Shown: in pieces, positions 28,194-37,016 of the stretch | Layout: every line of letters starts with the position of its first letter | How positions within the stretch are numbered: position 1 is the first letter of the stretch | Assembly: GCA_026016205.1 (NCBI GenBank) | Contig: CP061209.1 | Coordinates: forward strand, 305,469 to 369,468 | Source: Methanosarcinales archaeon | GTDB taxonomy: Archaea > Halobacteriota > UBA148 > JAUWXC01 | Length of the DNA: 64,000 nucleotides | Direction: 5' to 3' | Translations under genes and position numbers: made by a program | The notes under the pieces: generated by a model | Seen by the model: the letters and a program-made list of their open reading frames with translations, nothing else | Told to the model about the DNA's origin: nothing | Databases searched by the model: none

Positions 28194-29018
28194 ATGAAGC
28201 GAAACGTAAAAACAGCCATCAGTAACGCTGCAGTGAAACTGGCAGAGGAGATTGGCGCCGCCGCAATCATCGTAGTCGATGATGGGTCAGAGAAAAAAAT
28301 CAAAACCGACATCCCGGTAATAGTAGCGTCTGTAGGCGGGGGCGCTGATATAATCAAGGACGACCTGGCAGTCAATTTGCTTTCTGGGGCATCCACTAGT
28401 GTCAATCAACTGAGGCATGCCGTGATGGATGCATATCTCAAGGGCAGCATAAAGGCAAGTGATGTGGTGGTGGGCGTTATTGGCGGTGAGCATGCCGACA
28501 CAATCATGGTGTACGACGTTAGCGAATCTCCCATAATCCGGGATATAGATAAAGACATTAGAATAAATGCAAGGGTGGCTAAAAACGTTCTTAAACTGGC
28601 TCTAGAACTGGGATATGAAGGACGGGAGAGCAGAAAAATTGGCACTGCCTTCATCATCGGCGACTCAGACGAGGTGCTTAAGCGTTCGCATCAAATGGTT
28701 TTGAATCCCTACGAAGGGCATAAAAAGAAAGATAGAGACATAACAAATCCTGACAACTGGGAATCGGTCAAAAATTTTGCACAGTTGGATGGCGTATTTG
28801 TCGTTAGAGCAGATGGGAATATCCTAGCAGCTGGAATGTATCTAGATGTAGATGCAAGTAGTATCAATGTTAAAACAGGACTTGGTGGAAGGCATGCAGC
28901 GTCTGCAGCGATAACCAGGGATACGCAGGCAATTGCCGTCACAGTGTCTCAAAGTGGCGGGATTGTACGAATCTACAAAGATGGGTTGCAAATCGCCGAG
29001 ATGGCGCCTACTATCTGA
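28194..29018 (+). CDS. dacZ: Diadenylate cyclase (archaeal DacZ type)
   Basis: A 274-residue protein with an N-terminal alpha/beta domain and a C-terminal DisA-type DAC domain that makes cyclic di-AMP from ATP. The two active-site motifs appear as DGVFVVRADG (residues 199-208, canonical DGA) and GGRHAASA (231-238, canonical RHRAA-like), so both deviate by one or two residues. In Archaea this signal affects ion and osmotic balance. The family is clear; activity depends on the altered motifs. Confidence 0.88.
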   Translation: MKRNVKTAISNAAVKLAEEIGAAAIIVVDDGSEKKIKTDIPVIVASVGGGADIIKDDLAVNLLSGASTSVNQLRHAVMDAYLKGSIKASDVVVGVIGGEHADTIMVYDVSESPIIRDIDKDIRINARVAKNVLKLALELGYEGRESRKIGTAFIIGDSDEVLKRSHQMVLNPYEGHKKKDRDITNPDNWESVKNFAQLDGVFVVRADGNILAAGMYLDVDASSINVKTGLGGRHAASAAITRDTQAIAVTVSQSGGIVRIYKDGLQIAEMAPTI

Positions 29019-29060
29019 TTTAGAAACCGTTATAAGTGTGTGTTGCATTTATCTGGTCAA

Positions 29061-30254
29061 ATGAAGCGAAATATCAGGGTAGAAAAAATTGCACAGGTGC
29101 CAATCGAACAACAAGAGATTGAACTGGTCGAGAGAAAAGGGATAGGGCATCCCGATTCAATGTGTGATGGCGTGGCAGAAGCCGTGAGTCGGGCGCTATC
29201 CAGAGAGTATCTAAAGCGATTTGGCCGAATTTTGCACCATAACACAGACCAGGTTGAGTTAGTTGGTGGCGAGTCTGCTCCAATTTTTGGCGGAGGAGAG
29301 GTCATACGACCGATGTATCTTTTGCTGAGTGGAAGGGCAACGACATACGTCGGTGATGAGAAAGTTCCTGTTGGAAGGATTGCCCTTGATGCTGCCAGAG
29401 CATATCTGGCAAAAGCCGTGAAAAATCTAGAAACCTCGCACATAGTCATTGACCAGCGACTAGGGCAGGGTTCCACCGACCTTGTAGACGTTTTTGAACG
29501 AGATGGAATCCCAAGAGCGAATGACACATCATTTGGCGTGGGACATGCCCCCTTTTCAGAGCTGGAGCGAATTGTGTACGGGGTTGAAAGAGCAATAACT
29601 AATGATTTGGGTAAAAAAGAGCTGGTCATTGGAGAGGATATAAAGGTCATGGGGCTGAGGGAAGGCGACAACATACATGTGACTGTTGCCAATGCCTTTG
29701 TCTCCAGGTATGTGGACGACCTCGAGCGCTACATGGCGATAAAAGAGGTGCTGACAAAACGTGCCCAAGAGGTAGCTGAGCAATACACAAAGAGGAATGT
29801 ATCGGTTGCCGTCAATGCGGCAGATAACTACGAGCGCGGGTGCGTGTATCTAACTGTCACTGGTACCTCTGCGGAAATGGGTGATGACGGTTCCGTGGGA
29901 AGGGGCAATCGCTGCAATGGGCTCATCACTCCTAACAGGCCCATGAGTATGGAGGCGACCAGCGGCAAGAATCCAGTTAGCCACATAGGCAAAATCTACA
30001 ATCTATTGGCAAACCAAATGGCCCATGATATGGTGGCGGCGATTGATGGTATTGAAGAGGTGTACATACGCATCCTGTCCCAGATAGGGCAGCCAATTGA
30101 CAATCCCAGGGTCGCAAGTGCGCAGGTCATACTCAAGAAAGGAGCCGATGTAAGTGCGGTTAAATCCAAAGCCGAAACCGTGGTTGACGAATGGCTCTCG
30201 GACGTATCTAAAATCACCGAAATGGTCGTAAAGGAAGAGTTAATGACCTTTTAG
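29061..30254 (+). CDS. metK: Archaeal S-adenosylmethionine synthetase
   Basis: A 397-residue archaeal-type methionine adenosyltransferase, very different from bacterial MetK. It starts [29 protein letters not shown] and HHNTDQVEL follow, with [20 protein letters not shown] in the middle. It makes SAM for methylation and for radical SAM enzymes such as the one at 33171. A TTATAAG box near 29029 may drive it. The start at 29061 is chosen over one 7 codons earlier. Confidence 0.97.
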   Translation: MKRNIRVEKIAQVPIEQQEIELVERKGIGHPDSMCDGVAEAVSRALSREYLKRFGRILHHNTDQVELVGGESAPIFGGGEVIRPMYLLLSGRATTYVGDEKVPVGRIALDAARAYLAKAVKNLETSHIVIDQRLGQGSTDLVDVFERDGIPRANDTSFGVGHAPFSELERIVYGVERAITNDLGKKELVIGEDIKVMGLREGDNIHVTVANAFVSRYVDDLERYMAIKEVLTKRAQEVAEQYTKRNVSVAVNAADNYERGCVYLTVTGTSAEMGDDGSVGRGNRCNGLITPNRPMSMEATSGKNPVSHIGKIYNLLANQMAHDMVAAIDGIEEVYIRILSQIGQPIDNPRVASAQVILKKGADVSAVKSKAETVVDEWLSDVSKITEMVVKEELMTF

Positions 30255-30258
30255 CCTT

Positions 30259-30423
30259 TTATTTCTGTATTCTCCGGAGAATGGACTCTGAAAACGTGAC
30301 CTTCTTTCTAATTTTTGTCTTCTCGCTGCGCCCTTTCCATCGGGCGATTGCACTGTCTAAGGTGTCAGGCCTATGCCAATAATGAGATATTTTCTTTTTC
30401 TGAGTTGCATTATTCTCCCCAAT
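30259..30423 (-). CDS. Possible small basic protein without a standard start
   Basis: In the 200-base gap after metK a minus-strand frame stays open for 54 codons. It reads KKKISHYWHRPDTLDSAI and continues with a Lys/Arg-rich end. There is no ATG, GTG or TTG in frame; only ATT (30423) or CTG (30426) precede it, just before a stop. It could be a gene with a rare start, the remnant of a longer gene, or chance. Confidence 0.25.
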   Translation of the reverse strand: MGENNATQKKKISHYWHRPDTLDSAIARWKGRSEKTKIRKKVTFSESILRRIQK

Positions 30424-30457
30424 CAGTTATAACATATCATGTTAAAGATGACTTTTG

Positions 30458-31402
30458 ATGAAAATGAAATGCGATAAGTGTAACCGCAAGTCGATTGTAT
30501 ACCAAAGGTATTCTGGCATGCATCTTTGTGACTCTCATCTCAAAGAGGATGTAGAACGCAAGATCAAGAGGAGCATGCGGAAATACAAAATGATAGAAAG
30601 AGGCGATACCATCGCGGTTGCACTGAGCGGAGGGAAGGACAGCATGGTTGCGCTGCACGTATTGAACTCACTATTTGGCAACCGCTCAGACATCTCGATA
30701 ATGGCAGTATCGGTCGATGAGGGGATAAGAGGATATCGCAAGAAGACAATCAGGGCAGCGAAATCCCTGTGCAAAGAGCTTGATGTGCCGCATACCATAG
30801 TGTCATTCGACAAGAGTTTTGGATGGACGCTGAACCAAATAGTGCAGGTGAGAAAGGACAAATTCCCATGCAGTTTTTGTGCTGTGCTCAAAAGGACGCT
30901 TCTGAACAGGACTGCCCAGGCGTTGGGCGCCACCAAGGTGATAACAGGGCATAATCTGGATGATGAGGCACAATCGGTACTGATGAACGTCATGCGGGGG
31001 GACGTGGACAGACTGGTGAGATTAGTTCCCATGAGGCCCCGCCCAGGATTGGTGCCCAGGGTTAAGCCGCTGAGAGATGTTCCAGAGGCAGAGATTGCCC
31101 TGTATGCACGGGTTGAACGCCTGCCTGTAGATTTCACTCAGTGCCCCTACAAGGATTTGTCTCTCAGGGGAGAAGTAGAGTGCATATTAAACGATTTTGA
31201 GGACAGGCACCCTGGCACCATGTATGCAATAATGAGTGGCTTTTATAAGATGTTGGGCTTGCTGGAAGAAGGATTGCCGCAAGTTGAACTCAGGCAATGC
31301 AGCGTGTGTGGAGAGCCCACATTCGCTACAACATGTCAAGCATGTAAGCTATTAGGGGACTTAAAAAATAAAAAAGGGAAAAAAGAGAGTGCTACCGAAT
31401 AA
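30458..31402 (+). CDS. tRNA 2-thiolation ATPase of the TtuA/Ncs6 family
   Basis: A 314-residue PP-loop protein ([15 protein letters not shown]) with zinc-binding cysteine pairs at both ends (CDKCNRKS...C..H; CSVCGEP...CQAC) and active-site cysteines in CSFC and QCPY. This family adds sulfur to tRNA uridines (U54 or wobble U34), often with a ubiquitin-like sulfur carrier. Which position this one modifies cannot be told here. It converges with ftsZ, overlapping it by 11 bases. Confidence 0.9.
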   Translation: MKMKCDKCNRKSIVYQRYSGMHLCDSHLKEDVERKIKRSMRKYKMIERGDTIAVALSGGKDSMVALHVLNSLFGNRSDISIMAVSVDEGIRGYRKKTIRAAKSLCKELDVPHTIVSFDKSFGWTLNQIVQVRKDKFPCSFCAVLKRTLLNRTAQALGATKVITGHNLDDEAQSVLMNVMRGDVDRLVRLVPMRPRPGLVPRVKPLRDVPEAEIALYARVERLPVDFTQCPYKDLSLRGEVECILNDFEDRHPGTMYAIMSGFYKMLGLLEEGLPQVELRQCSVCGEPTFATTCQACKLLGDLKNKKGKKESATE

Positions 31403-32489
31403 TATCGATAAGCCGTCTCTCTTGTGCCTCGGGCACTCCGTGCATATCCAGCATTCTCGTTGGCCCAAGTACTTGTGCTGATTGCACGCCTGTCATGATG
31501 GCCATCACTCTGGCTCTGCCTTCAAAGTCAGGGTTAATCCGCGAGCCCCAGATTACGTTCGCCCTTGGATCAAGTTCGTACGTGATTTGCTGTGCGATGT
31601 TCTCCGCCTCGCTCAGCGTCAGGTCAGGTCCACCAGTTATGTGAATCAGTGCACCGGCCGCTCCTCTGTAATCAACATCTAACAATGGATGATTCAACGC
31701 AGCCCGCACGACATCATCAGATTTGTCCTGCCCTTTTGTCTCACCAACCAGCATGACCGCAACTCCGCCGCAACTCATTACTGTCTTGATGTCAGCGAAA
31801 TCCAGGTTGATTAACGATGGTTGAGTAATCGTTTCGGATATGCCCTTGACAGTTTCGGCAATCAGCTGGTCCATCACTGAGAACGCCTGTTCTATCGGAA
31901 GGTTTGGCACATATTCCAGGAGCCTGTTGTTATCCAGAACTATCACGGTGTCTACAGCATCCCTTAGGTCTTCTAACCCTTCCTCAGCTTGAACCATTCT
32001 GGCTCGTTCTACCCTAAATGGGGTTGATACCATTCCAACGACAATGGCGCCTTGTTTCCTGGCAATCTCTGCAACTACTGGCGCCGCACCGGTTCCGGTT
32101 CCTCCGCCCATGCCTGCCGTGAGGAAGACTAAATCCGCGTCTTTCAATATGTCTTCCAGCGTCCCTCTTGCGAGTTCGGTTGCACGCCTTCCAACATCTG
32201 GGTCGCCACCAGCACCAAGTCCCCTGGTAAGCGACTTACCGACTAAGATTTTTTTGTCTGCCTTGATGGCATCTAGGTGTTGTTTATCGGTGTTTAGGGC
32301 TATTGTTTCTGCACCCTCGACACCCATGCTGAACAATCTGTTAATGGTGTTGTTCCCTGCTCCGCCGCATCCTACGATCACTATTTGTGGTTGTCCAAAT
32401 TCATCAAAATTGTCAATGTCTTCAGTTGTTTGCGCTCGCTCTTTTTCAGCGTATTTTAACGCTTCTTCTACAATAGATTGCATCCCCAT
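31392..32489 (-). CDS. ftsZ: Cell division protein FtsZ
   Basis: A 365-residue tubulin-like GTPase that forms the division ring. It has [13 protein letters not shown] (about residues 36-48), the tubulin signature [10 protein letters not shown] near residue 122, and the T7-loop region [12 protein letters not shown] short linker and C-terminal tail follow. It is the second gene after a small ribbon-helix-helix regulator, 14 bases downstream. Confidence 0.97.
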   Translation of the reverse strand: MGMQSIVEEALKYAEKERAQTTEDIDNFDEFGQPQIVIVGCGGAGNNTINRLFSMGVEGAETIALNTDKQHLDAIKADKKILVGKSLTRGLGAGGDPDVGRRATELARGTLEDILKDADLVFLTAGMGGGTGTGAAPVVAEIARKQGAIVVGMVSTPFRVERARMVQAEEGLEDLRDAVDTVIVLDNNRLLEYVPNLPIEQAFSVMDQLIAETVKGISETITQPSLINLDFADIKTVMSCGGVAVMLVGETKGQDKSDDVVRAALNHPLLDVDYRGAAGALIHITGGPDLTLSEAENIAQQITYELDPRANVIWGSRINPDFEGRARVMAIMTGVQSAQVLGPTRMLDMHGVPEAQERRLIDIIR

Positions 32490-32503
32490 CCCCCTCTTTT
32501 TAT

Positions 32504-32680
32504 TTATGCTAATGCAGATATTTTCTCTATTTTATTCAGGAGTTTATCACTCCTGTCATCTACTAAGCCTCTGACAGCCGCCCTGATTGCTTCACTCTTG
32601 GACGAAAACTCTCCCGCATCGACCATTAAGCCGATCATATTTATCTGTTGTTTCGGGAGCCTGATTGTTATTCGCTCCAT
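32504..32680 (-). CDS. cdrS: Small ribbon-helix-helix regulator upstream of ftsZ (CdrS-like)
   Basis: This 58-residue protein is a single ribbon-helix-helix domain: [20 protein letters not shown], then [17 protein letters not shown]. The ATG at 32680 has GGTGGGAG just upstream. In haloarchaea a small protein of this class, CdrS, is co-transcribed with ftsZ2 and controls division genes. Position and fold suggest the same role here, but orthology is inferred. It probably acts on the repeated sites upstream. Confidence 0.8.
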   Translation of the reverse strand: MERITIRLPKQQINMIGLMVDAGEFSSKSEAIRAAVRGLVDDRSDKLLNKIEKISALA

Positions 32681-32702
32681 ATACTCCCACCTTGTATGAC
32701 GC

Positions 32703-32779
32703 TTGTCTGACACATGTCGTTTTTGCGTATGCCATACGTATGCGTTTTGTCTGGTACTGGCATGACATATGTCTGACAA
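32703..32779. promoter_or_regulatory. Paired operator sites upstream of cdrS-ftsZ
   Basis: TTGTCTGACACATGTC (32703-32718) and GACATATGTCTGACAA (32764-32779) are inverted copies matching at 14 of 16 bases. Each is built of alternating TGTC/GACA half-sites. The second covers the expected transcription start. Between them lies CATACGTATG (32733-32742), a perfect palindrome, with an overlapping CGTATG/CATACG repeat. They are probable regulator sites. Confidence 0.6.
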
Positions 32780-32794
32780 AAGATTGATTACAAT

Positions 32795-32804
32795 ATTATA
32801 TAAG
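32795..32804 (-). promoter_or_regulatory. TATA box for the cdrS-ftsZ operon
   Basis: The minus strand reads CTTATATAAT. Counting about 26 bases places transcription start near 32773, inside the operator copy at 32764-32779, giving a leader of about 90 bases before the ATG at 32680. Pattern only. Confidence 0.45.
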
Positions 32805-32901
32805 GCTATGGGTTCTTATATGATATATGAATACAATATTGGTAACAAATATGGTACCCATCACAAGAGCAAACTTAGACAATGCTACGCTAATGTACAA
32901 A

Positions 32902-32974
32902 CGCCCAGGTCGGGATTTGAACCCGAGTCGAAGCCTCGACAGGGCTTCATGATAGGCCACTACACTACCCGGGC
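32902..32974 (-). tRNA. tRNA-Asp (GTC)
   Basis: The 73-base minus-strand sequence folds as a cloverleaf. The acceptor stem is GCCCGGG with CCTGGGC (one G-T pair), the anticodon stem AAGCC/GGCTT with loop CTGTCGA, and the T arm TCGGG-TTCAAAT-CCCGA. The anticodon is GTC and the discriminator base is G. No CCA is encoded. A TATA-like AAAATATAA lies just upstream at about 32983-32991. Confidence 0.95.
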
Positions 32975-33004
32975 AAGGGGTTATATTTTCGAGCTAAGGG
33001 CAGA

Positions 33005-33120
33005 TCCCGCCTCCCGGATTTGAACCGGGGACATCGCGGTTTCTGCGCGGTAATGTGCGCTCTAAAGGGCGCATTAGCAAACTACAGCCGCGCACTCTAA
33101 CCAGGCTGAGTTAAGGCGGG
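33005..33120 (-). tRNA. tRNA-Tyr (GTA) with a 41-base intron
   Basis: The acceptor stem CCCGCCT/AGGCGGG begins with the C1-G72 pair that marks archaeal tRNA-Tyr. The D arm is ACTC/GAGT, the anticodon stem CGCGG/CCGCG and the T arm CCCGG-TTCAAAT-CCGGG. The anticodon loop begins CTGTAG and is then interrupted after position 37 by an intron at 33041-33081. Mature tRNA is 75 bases (exons 33082-33120 and 33005-33040). No CCA is encoded. Confidence 0.93.
33041..33081 (-). other. tRNA-Tyr intron (37/38 position)
   Basis: The 41-base insert sits at the canonical archaeal position, 3' of base 37. Internally TAATG-CGC pairs with GCG-(CA)-CATTA, giving a hairpin with a small bulge. Together with the anticodon stem it can form the bulge-helix-bulge cut by the tRNA splicing endonuclease. 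Ends are placed by keeping a 7-base anticodon loop. Confidence 0.8.
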
Positions 33121-33170
33121 TGCATTGGATAGTAGCAATGAGTATACTTATTCTTTTCCGTCAATAAATA

Positions 33171-34172
33171 TTATGCCTCCACCCATAATCTAAATTGCTC
33201 TAATCCGGTCTTGAAAATGTTGTTATATATAAGGGAGGCTTCAGCATAATTGGTGAGATAACACCGATGACATTCTTTGGATTTCATCAACGCCCTTTTT
33301 CTTTCGTCGCTCTCGATGATATCCTTGAGCGTCCTTTCATGGATTGTTCCGACCCTTGTTGTTACCTCTGGATGATAACACGGAACGATGACGTTTCCAT
33401 CCGGGTCCAGCCTAACGAGAAGAAAACTACAGCAATCAAACGTCTTGCTATCTCTGATTAGTTCCAAATATCTCTTCGAGTTCCAGATGGGGTAGTCAGA
33501 ATCTTTCATTTCGATTAGCGTATCAATGACGTGCTTAAAATCCTCATCATATGCCAATGTGGGTGATTCAGGGACCATGGTCACTACGGGCTCAAACGTG
33601 ATGCCGATGTCAAGTTCATCAACTAATTTGACCAGAGCATCTAAATCGTGCAGATTAATTTGAGAAATTACAGTGTTGATATTTACTTTGTGGTTTTTGT
33701 GCCTCTTTTTGCATTCTGCTGCCATCTCTATGTTTTTGCGTATTTTCCAGTACGTTTCTGCATCGCACCTGTGAGTCGAATGCTCTGCGAGATGTGAATC
33801 GAGGCTGATTGACAGCGCGTTCAGGTGTGGAGCGATACTCTCTAATTGTTTGTCAAGCAGGATGCCATTGGTTACCAATGTGGTGACCATGCCCTTGTCG
33901 TGGGCATGTTTCAGTATTTCGGGAATATCATCCCTCAAAAGTGGCTCTCCGCCTGTGACGGAATAGAATGAAATGCCGAGTTCCTCTGCCTGATCGATGA
34001 CGGAAAACACCTTATTGGTTGAGGGCTCCTCATCAAACTTGCGGCGCCAGAAGACACAGTATTTACATCGCAGATTACATCTATTTGTAATCACATGCGC
34101 GAGAATCGCAGGATTGAGGTGCCCAATCTTGTTTTCTACTATAGTTTCCAGTACTTTAAGGAAGGCAATCAA
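33171..34172 (-). CDS. Radical SAM/SPASM-type protein
   Basis: A 333-residue radical SAM enzyme: CNLRCKYC (C32, C36, C39) binds the 4Fe-4S cluster, and VTGGEPLL is the SAM-binding GGE motif. C-terminal cysteines (DCCSF, VPCYHPE, ECHRCYL) suggest a SPASM-like auxiliary cluster. MoaA/NirJ-type peptide or cofactor modifying enzymes look like this, but I cannot name the substrate. It lies 16 bases after the dihydropteroate-synthase-like gene on the same strand, so it may be co-transcribed with it. Confidence 0.85.
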   Translation of the reverse strand: MIAFLKVLETIVENKIGHLNPAILAHVITNRCNLRCKYCVFWRRKFDEEPSTNKVFSVIDQAEELGISFYSVTGGEPLLRDDIPEILKHAHDKGMVTTLVTNGILLDKQLESIAPHLNALSISLDSHLAEHSTHRCDAETYWKIRKNIEMAAECKKRHKNHKVNINTVISQINLHDLDALVKLVDELDIGITFEPVVTMVPESPTLAYDEDFKHVIDTLIEMKDSDYPIWNSKRYLELIRDSKTFDCCSFLLVRLDPDGNVIVPCYHPEVTTRVGTIHERTLKDIIESDERKRALMKSKECHRCYLTNYAEASLIYNNIFKTGLEQFRLWVEA

Positions 34173-34188
34173 GTCATTTCCCCTTCAA

Positions 34189-35631
34189 CTAAAACACATC
34201 ATCCTGCATATAACTCCTTCCAAGTTTTAAAGCCAATTCTGCCTTCATCAATTCTCGCCCCAGATAAGCGGCATGTTCAGTCAAAGATACAAATCCTAAA
34301 TCCTGTATGGTATCAAAAACGGCTTTGGCACTGGTGCCAGTTATGGTTATATCCTTCTCCTCGTGCTTGGCGACAATTTCCCCCTCCTGAAGCGAAATTC
34401 TAAAGCACCCCTTGGGGTCCTGTGTCCATTCTTTATGTGGTGTCGCTTCAACAGGATTTTCAACCTCTATTGCATCTTCCCTGCGCCTTTTCTCCTTGAT
34501 GATTAGGAGGTCTAATCCCAGATCCTTGGGGGCGGTGCCTCTCTCTTTAGCAAGAAGCATCATCTGGGCAGCAGTCTTAAGTTCCTTGATACTTCCTTTT
34601 GCCTTGTCGCTGTATTGGGGTGTGAATAGTATGCTGGCGCCAATCTCCATGGCTATGCCTGCCAGGGTTGCGTTGATACCAATAGAATCGGCATCCATCA
34701 GTTCTGTGATGTTTCCCGCACCGAAGAACAGCGGTAAATCGCTCGCCTCTCTAAATTTGTGATAAGATGTTAGCGAATCGACGAATCCATGCCCTATTGG
34801 GGCAAGAATCGGGTCTGCGATGATTCTCTTGATTCCGATTTCCTGCGCCACCTCTATATTTTTCAGCAGGCTTTCGAAATTGTCATCCGGCATCACCACA
34901 GCCGCTACACCCTGTGATGCGATTGCCCAGCCCACTGATTTGATATTGTCGCTGTTCAAGCTGAGCACCATGTCTGCGCCTGCTTCAACGCCTGCCAAAA
35001 TTAGATTCGGGTCCAGAGTATCGATGCTGATTGGAGCGCCTAAAGAGGAAACAGTCTCAACAGCACGCCTTACTTCAGCAGGAGTGGCATCCATGGGGAT
35101 TCCGAGATCGATGATGTCTGCGCCCTCATGAAGGTAACGTTCTGCAATTCTATGAAGATCCTCCTCGCCTAATCGGGTTGCGTCCACGATTTCCCCCATC
35201 ACTTTCATCCTGGAGTTGCCGCCAATTTTTACATCTTTAATGGTGAACTGTGGCTCTGCGTGTTCTTCCAGTCGATGAATCTTTTCCAGCGCATCGCTGC
35301 GCTTTTTGCCTGATAACAATTGGCACGCGGGTATGGTGTGCGAAAATTCAATCCCATCAACGTATTGTAGTGCCCAGCCAAGATCGCATGCATGTTTGGG
35401 TCCCAGTCGTATCTTGACGCCGAGTTCTTTCTCAAGAGATGCAAAATCACCTGTTGTCAGGCCGGGAATGAGGATTAGGTCGTATGAACTTATATTTGGA
35501 ATCGTTCGTAATAGCGAGGGCGTGATGAGCGCAGCCACATCTACGTCTAGTAAAAGAACATCCGCCTTATCGCCAACCGCACTTTTTACCGAATCATATG
35601 CCCTATGTCCAGTCGTCACCAAAATGCGCAT
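34189..35631 (-). CDS. Dihydropteroate synthase-like protein (methanopterin-associated)
   Basis: A 480-residue protein. An N-terminal domain (about 1-130, starting RILVTTGHRAYDSVKSAV) precedes a TIM barrel related to dihydropteroate synthase, with EGADIIDLGIPMDATPAEV, SIDTLDPNLILAGVEAGADMVLSLN and PILAPIGHGF. A C-terminal domain follows. Homologues occur in organisms with tetrahydromethanopterin, including methylotrophic bacteria, so a pterin role is likely; the reaction is uncertain. It is divergent from the PHP gene. Confidence 0.8.
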   Translation of the reverse strand: MRILVTTGHRAYDSVKSAVGDKADVLLLDVDVAALITPSLLRTIPNISSYDLILIPGLTTGDFASLEKELGVKIRLGPKHACDLGWALQYVDGIEFSHTIPACQLLSGKKRSDALEKIHRLEEHAEPQFTIKDVKIGGNSRMKVMGEIVDATRLGEEDLHRIAERYLHEGADIIDLGIPMDATPAEVRRAVETVSSLGAPISIDTLDPNLILAGVEAGADMVLSLNSDNIKSVGWAIASQGVAAVVMPDDNFESLLKNIEVAQEIGIKRIIADPILAPIGHGFVDSLTSYHKFREASDLPLFFGAGNITELMDADSIGINATLAGIAMEIGASILFTPQYSDKAKGSIKELKTAAQMMLLAKERGTAPKDLGLDLLIIKEKRRREDAIEVENPVEATPHKEWTQDPKGCFRISLQEGEIVAKHEEKDITITGTSAKAVFDTIQDLGFVSLTEHAAYLGRELMKAELALKLGRSYMQDDVF

Positions 35632-35675
35632 ATTAAGGTTTTATATCTCATCTAAAACAAAACGTTATTGATACA

Positions 35676-36347
35676 ATGCTTCGATTTGACTTGCATATTC
35701 ATTCGAATTTTTCGCGCGATGGATATGATTCAGTAGATACGATTCTTAAACGCGCCAAGGAGATTGGGTTGCATGGCATTGCAATCACCGACCATAATAC
35801 GGTTGAAGGTGGGTTAACTGCGATAAAGAGGGCAAAAGACCTTGGACTGGATTTGATGGTGATTCCCGGAGTTGAAGTTTCCACCGCTGAAGGCCATCTC
35901 GTTGCGCTTGGCATTACCAAGGACATCCCGCCCGACTTGCCCGTGGACGAAACGATTAAAATCATAAAGGGATTGGGCGGGATCGTCATCGTGCCCCACC
36001 CATTTCATCCGTTCAGGCATGGGTTGGGTTACGTTCCAAAGGATGTAGACGCTGTCGAGGTGTACAACTCCAGGTCTATCCTAGGTTATTCAAATGAGCG
36101 TGCAAGGAATGCTGCAGCGCGCATGGGCATGAGCATGGTCGCCGGCTCTGATGCGCATACTGCGTCTATGGTTGGCTATGCGATAACGGAGATAAACGCA
36201 AAGCCAGATGTGGGTGACGTTTTAGACGCGATTAAGGTAGGGGGCACCAAGATAAGGGCAAAAAAGATTCCATTGCATATATTTGCTAAACAAAGTATTA
36301 GGGGCGTGCCGCGCCGCATACATCGATTTATTTCAAAGCACCGTTAG
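35676..36347 (+). CDS. PHP-domain metal-dependent phosphoesterase
   Basis: A 223-residue PHP-domain protein with FDLHIHSNFSRDGYDS (first HxH), GIAITDHNTVEG, a Glu in IPGVEVST, VPHPFHP and GSDAHTASMVGYA, all metal ligands of the fold. The family includes TrpH/RNase AM-type nucleases and phosphatases. This one is short and lacks the inserted domain of TrpH, so the substrate is open. It converges with the flavoprotein gene, overlapping it by 15 bases. Confidence 0.88.
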   Translation: MLRFDLHIHSNFSRDGYDSVDTILKRAKEIGLHGIAITDHNTVEGGLTAIKRAKDLGLDLMVIPGVEVSTAEGHLVALGITKDIPPDLPVDETIKIIKGLGGIVIVPHPFHPFRHGLGYVPKDVDAVEVYNSRSILGYSNERARNAAARMGMSMVAGSDAHTASMVGYAITEINAKPDVGDVLDAIKVGGTKIRAKKIPLHIFAKQSIRGVPRRIHRFISKHR

Positions 36348-37016
36348 GATTTTGCTCGGACGCTCCAAGACAGTGATGCCTTTCATGGAGCGCAGTGTTT
36401 CTACGTTGTGCGCATCAACATCGCGTATGCGCAGCATCACATTCCCTCCCTTAATGGCATTGTGCGGGCAAAGGTCAATGCAGACACCACACCCAGTGCA
36501 TTTTAACAGGTCAATCTGGTCCAAGATTGCATGTTCCGGGCACTTATCCTTTGGCGGACATTCATCGCACTTTTTGCAAAGCTCCCTGTCTATATGATAC
36601 GGAAGCGGCGATGTTACCTCTCCGCTTATATCTACAGGCACTATGTAAACCGGCGTCCCACTTTTGTTGGCTTGCGCAACTGCATTCGTGATAAGAGAAT
36701 CCGCAATTCCGTGCACGATTTTGGCAACCGTGTTAGACGTTGCAGGTGAGACGATCAGCGCATCGTACTTGCCCAGCAGGAAGCGCCCTGCTTTTGGCGC
36801 GCTCGCTCCCGCTTCGCTCTCGAAGATGATTTCGCGCAGATATTCCCCGTTAGATATCTCGCCCAATTTATTGAATAGACTGTACATATACAGCACTTCT
36901 TCACCTGCACGCGATACAAACGTGGTGATTTGATGCTTCTGTGCGAGTGCTCTCATAGCACCATAGCTTTCCTGCAGAAAATGCCCTGCGCCGGTAATGC
37001 CCCATGCGATGTTCAT
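36333..37016 (-). CDS. Archaeoflavoprotein with ferredoxin domain (DmrX/MJ0208 type)
   Basis: A 227-residue flavoprotein of the Dfp/UbiX-like fold (WGITGAGHFLQESY; SPATSNTVAKIVHGIADSLITNA) followed by a ferredoxin-like part with CKKCDECPPKDKC and CTGCGVCIDLC (about residues 143-185). Related proteins reduce dihydromethanopterin to tetrahydromethanopterin in Methanosarcina. The assignment is by domain layout and neighbours. It overlaps the DUF447 stop by 4 bases, so they form an operon. Confidence 0.82.
   Translation of the reverse strand: MNIAWGITGAGHFLQESYGAMRALAQKHQITTFVSRAGEEVLYMYSLFNKLGEISNGEYLREIIFESEAGASAPKAGRFLLGKYDALIVSPATSNTVAKIVHGIADSLITNAVAQANKSGTPVYIVPVDISGEVTSPLPYHIDRELCKKCDECPPKDKCPEHAILDQIDLLKCTGCGVCIDLCPHNAIKGGNVMLRIRDVDAHNVETLRSMKGITVLERPSKILTVL

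Noticed and set aside
32769-33023. Open frame with GFEPESKPRQGFMIGHYTT
   Set aside because: It reads the antisense of tRNA-Asp; this peptide pattern is a known false call over tRNA genes.
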